Positions 12,930 through 17,136 of a stretch of 17,136 nucleotides of DNA are shown one piece after another (position 1 is the stretch's first letter; every line of letters starts with the position of its first letter). The notes beneath the pieces are model-generated. The model was not told where the DNA came from. It saw nothing but the letters and a program-made list of their open reading frames with translations, and searched no databases. Made by a program: the position numbers and the translations under genes. Source of the stretch: an uncultured Ruminococcus sp. (lineage in GTDB: Bacteria > Bacillota > Clostridia > Oscillospirales > Acutalibacteraceae); contig CAJOHT010000015.1 of assembly GCA_905234305.1 (NCBI GenBank), positions 1 through 17,136 on the forward strand, read 5' to 3'.

Positions 12930-13447
12930 TGTTTGAAATACTAGGCTTTTTAGGACAATATGTTTGTTTCTTTTTACTACATATCTGCGGTAACGGTTCC
13001 TTCCCGAAACCGTTAAGCTCAACTGAGGAAAAAGAGTGTCTTATAAAAGCTAAAAGCGGAGATATTGAGGCAAGAAATAAACTGGTTGAACATAATTTAA
13101 GATTAGTAGCTCACATAATAAAAAAGTATTATTCCGCCCAGAACGATCAGGATGACTTAGTATCAATCGGTACGATTGGACTAATTAAAGCGATAAACAC
13201 CTTTGATATTAATAAAAATATTAAACTGTCAAGCTATGCTTCGAGATGTATAGAAAATGAGATACTGATGCACTTTAGAAATATCAGAAAATCTTCCCAG
13301 GATATCTCGCTTAACGAAGCGATAGATACCGATAAAGACGGTAATCCGTTAAGTTTAATGGATGTATTATCGACAGAGGACAATATACTCGACTCTTTAA
13401 ACACGAAGCTCAACGTAAGTAGCTTGACAGCAGGGAAAAGCAGGTAA
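12929..13447 (+). pseudogene. sigK: Sporulation sigma factor SigK, N-terminal part (frameshifted)
   Basis: SigK directs late mother-cell transcription in sporulation. The frame begins with a hydrophobic pro-sequence (FEILGFLGQYVCFFLLHICGN) that would be removed by SpoIVFB-type cleavage. FPKPLSSTEEKE follows, then region 2 (VEHNLRLVAHIIKKYY, DDLVSIGTIGLIKAINTFD, SSYASRCIENEILMHFR). After DSLNTKLNV the translation leaves the family (SSLTAGKSR, stop at 13447). Region 4 resumes in another frame at 13423. As written, the protein lacks the -35 recognition domain. The missing stretch of a few residues plus 3k+1 nt suggests loss of about 20-25 nt. The start has AAAGGAG but is caught in a hairpin. This is either true loss of SigK or an assembly error. 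Confidence 0.9.
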
Positions 13448-13599
13448 TCGTACTACGCTACGGACTAAACGGAGAAAAGCCAATTACTCAGCGCGAGGTA
13501 GCCGATATACTGGGTGTAAGCCGATCGTATATAAGCAGGATAGAAACAAAAGCGCTAAAAACATTAAGGCGAAAATATGAAAGAAGCAGTAATTTATAA
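13423..13599 (+). pseudogene. sigK: SigK C-terminal part, region 4 (second piece of the frameshifted gene)
   Basis: A 58-codon open stretch without a start codon translates to LDSREKQVIVLRYGLNG, then ITQREVADILGVSRSYISRIETKAL, a complete sigma region 4.2 helix-turn-helix that contacts the -35 element. It is in the +2 frame relative to the N-terminal piece, and an in-frame TAG lies directly before it (13420-13422). The two parts together span 671 nt. Restoring about 22 nt would give a protein of about 230 residues, near the family length. Its stop directly abuts the next gene (TAAATG). Confidence 0.9.
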
Positions 13600-14151
13600 A
13601 TGGAAAGAGAAGTTAATTATAAAGGAAATATAATAAAGTACAACCTTGAACGTAAAAAAGTAAAAAATATAAACCTTAGAATAAAACCTGATTTAACCGT
13701 CAGCGTTTCCGCTAACAAAAGAGTCAGCCAAAAATACATCGATAATTTTGTTCTTAGTAAAGCGGAGTTTATACTAAAAGCTATAGAAAGTTTTAATAAT
13801 ACAACACCTGCTTCTTCTCCGATTTTTACAGAAGAAGAGTTTTATTCATATGTTAACAATGAATTTTATAGAGTTTATATTATTTATAAGAAATATAAAA
13901 TAGATAAGCCTGAATTAAAATTCAGAAAAATGAAATCAAGGTGGGGGAGCTGTAACTACGCTAAAGGTATTATAACACTAAGTAAAAACCTTATTTACTG
14001 TACCGAGGAACAGATTACTTACGTTATAATTCACGAGTTCGCTCACTTACTTGTACATAATCACAGCAAGGATTTTTATGATATAGTAAGTCAGTTCTCA
14101 CCTGACTATAAAAGAATACGTAAAGAAATGAATAGAATAATTTTGAGGTAG
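13600..14151 (+). CDS. YgjP/DUF45-family zinc metallopeptidase
   Basis: This 183-residue cytoplasmic protein is of the YgjP (DUF45, WLM-like gluzincin) family. It opens with the strand pattern KNINLRIKPDLTVSVSA. The family block KSRWGSCNYAKG is at 112-123. The zinc site is HEFAH (H145, E146, H149), with third-ligand candidate in HNHSKDFY (H153/H155). Most members are 220-240 residues, so the middle region (62-105) is short, but no motif is missing. The substrate is unknown; family members are poorly characterised. The ATG directly follows the sigK stop and has only a weak ribosome binding site, so it probably depends on translation from sigK. The sigK frameshift could therefore have polar effects. 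Confidence 0.85.
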   Translation: MEREVNYKGNIIKYNLERKKVKNINLRIKPDLTVSVSANKRVSQKYIDNFVLSKAEFILKAIESFNNTTPASSPIFTEEEFYSYVNNEFYRVYIIYKKYKIDKPELKFRKMKSRWGSCNYAKGIITLSKNLIYCTEEQITYVIIHEFAHLLVHNHSKDFYDIVSQFSPDYKRIRKEMNRIILR

Positions 14152-14154
14152 ATT

Positions 14155-14907
14155 ATGAAACTTGTATCATGGAACGTTAACGGCTTCAGAGCCTGTCTGA
14201 ATAAAGGCTTTGAGGATATTTTTAATGAGATGAATGCTGATATATTCTGTATTCAGGAAACTAAAATGCAGCCTGAACAAGCCGATTTTTCTCCTGAAGG
14301 ATATTTTAAATATTTTTTCAGCGCAATTAAAAAAGGATATTCGGGAACCGCGGTATATACAAAACAAAAACCTTTTAACGTTATTTTCGGCATAGAGGAT
14401 AAGCATATGGACGAGGGCAGGGTAATAACCTGCGAGTACGAAAAGTTTTATCTTATTTGCTGTTATACTCCGAACGCTCAAAATGAATTAAAACGAATTG
14501 ATTACCGTATGGAATTTGAGGATGACCTTAGAAACTATATGCTTAAACTTAATAAGATCAAGCCTATAATTTTATGCGGTGATTTAAATGTAGCCCATAC
14601 AGAGATAGATTTAAAAAATCCGAAATCCAACAGGGGAAATGCTGGATTTTCGGATGAAGAACGCGGAAAATTCACCGAGCTTCTCGACGCTGGTTTTACT
14701 GATAGCTGGAGATACGCTCATCCCGATATAACAGGGGTATATTCGTGGTGGTCATACCGTTTTAACGCGCGTAAAAATAACGCGGGCTGGCGTATTGATT
14801 ATTTTGTTATATCCGACCGTATTAAGGAAAACATTATAGAAACAGATATTTATACTGAGATTTACGGCTCGGATCATTGTCCTGTTGCTTTAGATATTGA
14901 AATATGA
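14155..14907 (+). CDS. exoA: Exodeoxyribonuclease III / AP endonuclease
   Basis: This enzyme cuts DNA 5' of abasic sites in base excision repair and removes 3' blocks. At 250 residues it has the complete endonuclease/exonuclease/phosphatase fold motifs: WNVNGFRA (6-13), IQETK with metal ligand E35, GDLNVAH (D143, N145), the WSYRFNARKNNAGWRIDYF block and the catalytic GSDHCPV (H241). The start has GAGG a few nt upstream and lies 3 nt after the YgjP-like gene. Its stop overlaps the next start (ATGA, 4 nt). It sits in an operon-like run with radA, so two DNA-repair genes bracket a spore gene. Confidence 0.95.
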   Translation: MKLVSWNVNGFRACLNKGFEDIFNEMNADIFCIQETKMQPEQADFSPEGYFKYFFSAIKKGYSGTAVYTKQKPFNVIFGIEDKHMDEGRVITCEYEKFYLICCYTPNAQNELKRIDYRMEFEDDLRNYMLKLNKIKPIILCGDLNVAHTEIDLKNPKSNRGNAGFSDEERGKFTELLDAGFTDSWRYAHPDITGVYSWWSYRFNARKNNAGWRIDYFVISDRIKENIIETDIYTEIYGSDHCPVALDIEI

Positions 14908-15347
14908 AGATATATGTTGACGCTGACGCGTGTCCTGTTACCCGTATTGTAGAAAAAGTTGCTAAGGAGTTTAAAATAGATGTTGTATTATTATGTGATA
15001 CAAATCATATTTTAAACAGTGATTACAGCGAAATATGCGTAATAGGCGTGGGTAGCGACGCGGTTGATATCGCTCTTATCAATAAATGCCAACGCGGAGA
15101 TATTGTAGTGACGCAGGATTACGGTGTAGCGGCTTTGGCGCTCGGTAAAAACGCTTATGCTATTCACCAAAGCGGTAAAGAATTTACAGACGATAATATT
15201 GACGGGCTTTTAATGGACAGACATTTGGCTAAAAAAACACGTCTTTCAAGCGCAAAGCCTCATATCAAGGGGCCTAAAAAACGTACTGTTCAGGATGACA
15301 AAAATTTTGAACAATCATTTCGTGAACTTGTTTTAAGAGTTATATAA
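14904..15347 (+). CDS. YaiI/YqxD-family protein (DUF188, PIN-like)
   Basis: This 147-residue protein matches the UPF0178 family. MKIYVDADACPV is the near-invariant start with acidic D6 and D8. VGVGSDAVDIALINK-like VGSDAVDIALIN and GDIVVTQDYGVAALALGK follow, which together resemble the acidic active-site pattern of PIN-like nucleases. The tail GPKKRTVQDDKNFEQSFREL is typical of the family. The biochemical function is not established. It overlaps exoA by 4 nt and is followed by the hairpin that precedes cwlD. Confidence 0.9.
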   Translation: MKIYVDADACPVTRIVEKVAKEFKIDVVLLCDTNHILNSDYSEICVIGVGSDAVDIALINKCQRGDIVVTQDYGVAALALGKNAYAIHQSGKEFTDDNIDGLLMDRHLAKKTRLSSAKPHIKGPKKRTVQDDKNFEQSFRELVLRVI

Positions 15348-15352
15348 TCTAT

Positions 15353-15383
15353 TAATCCTCATACAATTTATTGGTGAGGATTA
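15353..15383 (+). promoter_or_regulatory. Hairpin covering the cwlD ribosome binding site and start
   Basis: TAATCCTCA (15353-15361) pairs perfectly with TGAGGATTA (15375-15383) around a 13-nt loop. The 3' arm contains the cwlD Shine-Dalgarno bases TGAGG and the A of its ATG. There is no U-tract after it, so translational control is more likely than termination. Confidence 0.55.
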
Positions 15384-16090
15384 TGAAAAGAAAACCGTAT
15401 ATCATTTATATTATTTTATTCTCGTTATACATTCTTCTTATTACAGCGGCTTTTATCGGTCTGGAACGCTACAGTTCGGTTAGTTCGGTTCCCGATTTAT
15501 CGCCTGCAATTATAATAGACGCGGGACACGGAGGTGAAGACGGCGGAGCGGTTTCTAACGGTATAATTGAAAAGGATATTAATTTAAAAATTGCCAAAAA
15601 GCTAAGAAATATATTAAACATATCGGGATATAAAGTAACAATGACAAGAGATTCCGATAAAATGATTAATAAATTCGGAAAAACCTTAAGAGAAAGAAAA
15701 GTTTCGGATATGAAGGAACGGCTCTCAATTTTTAATTCTGACAATAATAATGTCGTTGTTAGTATCCACCAGAATAAATTCAGTATTGAAAGATATAACG
15801 GAGCGCAGGTTTTTTACGGAACAAAGAGTAAAAATAGCAAAGCGTTAGCTCAATCAATAAAAGATAGTATTCATACACTCCTACAGCCTGATAACAAACG
15901 TGAAATCAAGCAAGCGGACAGTAATATATATCTTTTGTATAACAGTAATGTATGTTCCGTAATTGTTGAATGCGGATTTATATCAAACATAAATGAAGCA
16001 ATTAATTTAAATCGAAATGATTGTCAAAATAAAATTGCTTTCGCAATATACAATGGAATATTGGATTATTATAACAATATAAGAGGTTAA
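15383..16090 (+). CDS. cwlD: Germination-specific N-acetylmuramoyl-L-alanine amidase CwlD
   Basis: CwlD removes the peptide from muramic acid during spore cortex formation, the first step to muramic-delta-lactam, which marks cortex for germination enzymes. The 235-residue protein has an N-terminal membrane/signal segment (about residues 6-27), then an Amidase_3 domain: IIIDAGHGGEDGG with zinc ligand H49, IIEKDINL (E63), VSIHQN (H129) and VIVECGFISN (catalytic E196). A TTG at 15371 in frame is possible, but TGAGG lies just before ATG 15383, which also gives a normal basic start (KRKP). The single amidase domain without wall-binding repeats fits CwlD. Same run as sigK and radA. Confidence 0.88.
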   Translation: MKRKPYIIYIILFSLYILLITAAFIGLERYSSVSSVPDLSPAIIIDAGHGGEDGGAVSNGIIEKDINLKIAKKLRNILNISGYKVTMTRDSDKMINKFGKTLRERKVSDMKERLSIFNSDNNNVVVSIHQNKFSIERYNGAQVFYGTKSKNSKALAQSIKDSIHTLLQPDNKREIKQADSNIYLLYNSNVCSVIVECGFISNINEAINLNRNDCQNKIAFAIYNGILDYYNNIRG

Positions 16091-16094
16091 AACT

Positions 16095-17136
16095 ATGGCT
16101 AGAATCAAAAGTGTATTTATTTGCAGCGAATGCGGATATGAAAGCCCAAAATGGTACGGTAAATGTCCAGGTTGCGAAAACTGGAATACAATGAATGAGG
16201 AAATAAAAGAAACCTTCAAAAGTTCTTCGTCAAACGTAAGACGTGTTTCAGCATATTCAAAGCCTGTTTCGTTAAAAGAGATTTCTACCGAAGATGAGGA
16301 AAGGTTTGATACGGGTTTTTCTGAACTTAATCGTGTACTTGGCGGAGGAATAGTAAAAGGAAGCCTTATTTTACTTGGCGGAGATCCAGGAATTGGTAAG
16401 TCAACTATATTAATGCAGATATGCAAAAATCTTAATAGTTTAAATATTCTATATGTATCGGGTGAGGAATCGAAAAGACAGCTTAAACTAAGGGCGGACA
16501 GGCTATCGGTAGATAACGCTAATCTTGAGATAATGACTGAAACCGACGCTGAATTGATATGCGAACAAATAAAGGAATTAAAGCCTGATTTAGTTATGAT
16601 TGACTCAATCCAGACTATGAGCATAAAAGAGCTTTCTTCCTCGGCAGGAAGTATTACTCAGGTTAGGGAATGCACCAATCTTATAATGCATACCGCTAAG
16701 GATTATGATACTCCCGTTATTGTTGTGGGTCACGTTAATAAGGAAGGCTCTATAGCTGGTCCAAAAGTGCTTGAGCATATAGTAGATACAGTATTGTATT
16801 TTGAGGGCGATAAGCAGATTTCGTGCCGTATTATACGCGCAGTAAAAAACCGTTTTGGTTCTACTAATGAAATAGGCGTTTTCGAGATGACGGATAAAGG
16901 ACTTGCGGAAGTGGAAAACCCGTCAAAAATGATGCTTTCAGGTAGACCGAAAGGCGTATCAGGCACGTGTGTTACCTGTTCACTCGAAGGTACACGTCCG
17001 ATTTTAGCTGAAATACAGGGACTAGCCGCGCAATCCTCGTACGGTAATCCGCGAAGAATGTCTACAGGCTTTGATTATAACAGGTTATCAATGTTATTAG
17101 CTGTACTTGAAAAGAGAGCGGGATACTACTTTAATA
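16095..17136 (+). CDS. radA: DNA repair protein RadA/Sms (3' end outside window)
   Basis: RadA is a RecA-related, DnaB-like helicase that helps process recombination intermediates. 347 codons are present of a protein usually about 455 long; the frame is open at the right edge. It starts with a C4 zinc finger (C10, C13, C24, C27: CSECG and CPGC). Walker A GGDPGIGKST is at 95-104, VMIDSIQT is Walker B, and the RadA-specific KNRFGST motif is near 253. The missing end would be the Lon-like domain. ATG 16095 has AAGAGG at 16080-16085 and lies 4 nt after cwlD, so both are on one transcript. Confidence 0.95.
   Translation, partial: MARIKSVFICSECGYESPKWYGKCPGCENWNTMNEEIKETFKSSSSNVRRVSAYSKPVSLKEISTEDEERFDTGFSELNRVLGGGIVKGSLILLGGDPGIGKSTILMQICKNLNSLNILYVSGEESKRQLKLRADRLSVDNANLEIMTETDAELICEQIKELKPDLVMIDSIQTMSIKELSSSAGSITQVRECTNLIMHTAKDYDTPVIVVGHVNKEGSIAGPKVLEHIVDTVLYFEGDKQISCRIIRAVKNRFGSTNEIGVFEMTDKGLAEVENPSKMMLSGRPKGVSGTCVTCSLEGTRPILAEIQGLAAQSSYGNPRRMSTGFDYNRLSMLLAVLEKRAGYYFN

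Noticed and set aside
13420..13425. skin prophage still inside sigK
   Set aside because: The two sigK pieces are contiguous; no recombinase or phage genes lie between them.
16007..16624. 205-residue ORF antisense to cwlD/radA
   Set aside because: It lies opposite strongly conserved RadA sequence and shows Ser/Leu-rich antisense composition with no ribosome binding site.
1..17136. CRISPR array or insertion sequence
   Set aside because: No regularly spaced repeats, transposase or IS-like terminal repeats were seen. The only tandem repeat is the 19-nt pair at 4376-4413.

Overview
The window reads as chromosome from an AT-rich, spore-forming member of the Clostridia, most likely a gut Ruminococcaceae/Oscillospiraceae-type organism. 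The evidence is a bacterial V-type ATPase operon, strong GGAGG-type ribosome binding sites, the sporulation genes cwlJ, gerQ-like, sigK and cwlD, and a SCIFF peptide with its radical SAM maturase. The first ~670 bases look different. They hold the 3' end of an Rhs-type polymorphic toxin with an M91-like metallopeptidase tail and an overlapping small ORF without a Shine-Dalgarno site, a style more typical of Bacteroidota. This points to transfer or to a chimeric contig end.

Layout: 3-666 (+) toxin tail and possible immunity ORF. 675-3465 (-) V-ATPase genes in the order peripheral stalk, I (split by a frameshift), K, running off promoter 3530-3558. The E, C, F, A, B and D genes expected after K are absent. 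3592-3770 holds a possible structured ncRNA and a bidirectional terminator. 3837-3925 (-) is tRNA-Ser(CGA). 4068-4421 (-) is a STAS anti-anti-sigma gene with a damaged 5' end. 4570-5627 (+) is the cwlJ/gerQ-like germination pair. 5624-6724 (-) is hemW. 6969-9880 (+) is prfC overlapping a PLP Orn/Lys/Arg decarboxylase-family gene. 9970-11136 (+) is a membrane diguanylate cyclase. 11275-12864 (+) is the SCIFF ranthipeptide precursor and its maturase, separated by a terminator hairpin. 12929-17136 (+) is a tightly packed run: sigK (frameshifted), a YgjP-type metallopeptidase, exoA, a YaiI/YqxD-family gene, cwlD and radA (runs off the end).

Themes. Sporulation and germination genes occur at three places (sigK for late mother-cell transcription, cwlD for muramic lactam formation, cwlJ with a GerQ-like coat protein for cortex lysis). 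Both sigK and cwlD are preceded by hairpins that pair with their own translation starts. Three conserved genes (subunit I, STAS, sigK) carry short indels of about 20 nt. These may be real decay or, quite possibly, assembly errors; raw reads would decide. Nothing here is a clearly new multi-gene system. The most unusual items are the SCIFF peptide lacking the usual thioether-acceptor threonine, the uncharacterised hairpin RNA near 3600, and the toxin/V-ATPase junction.
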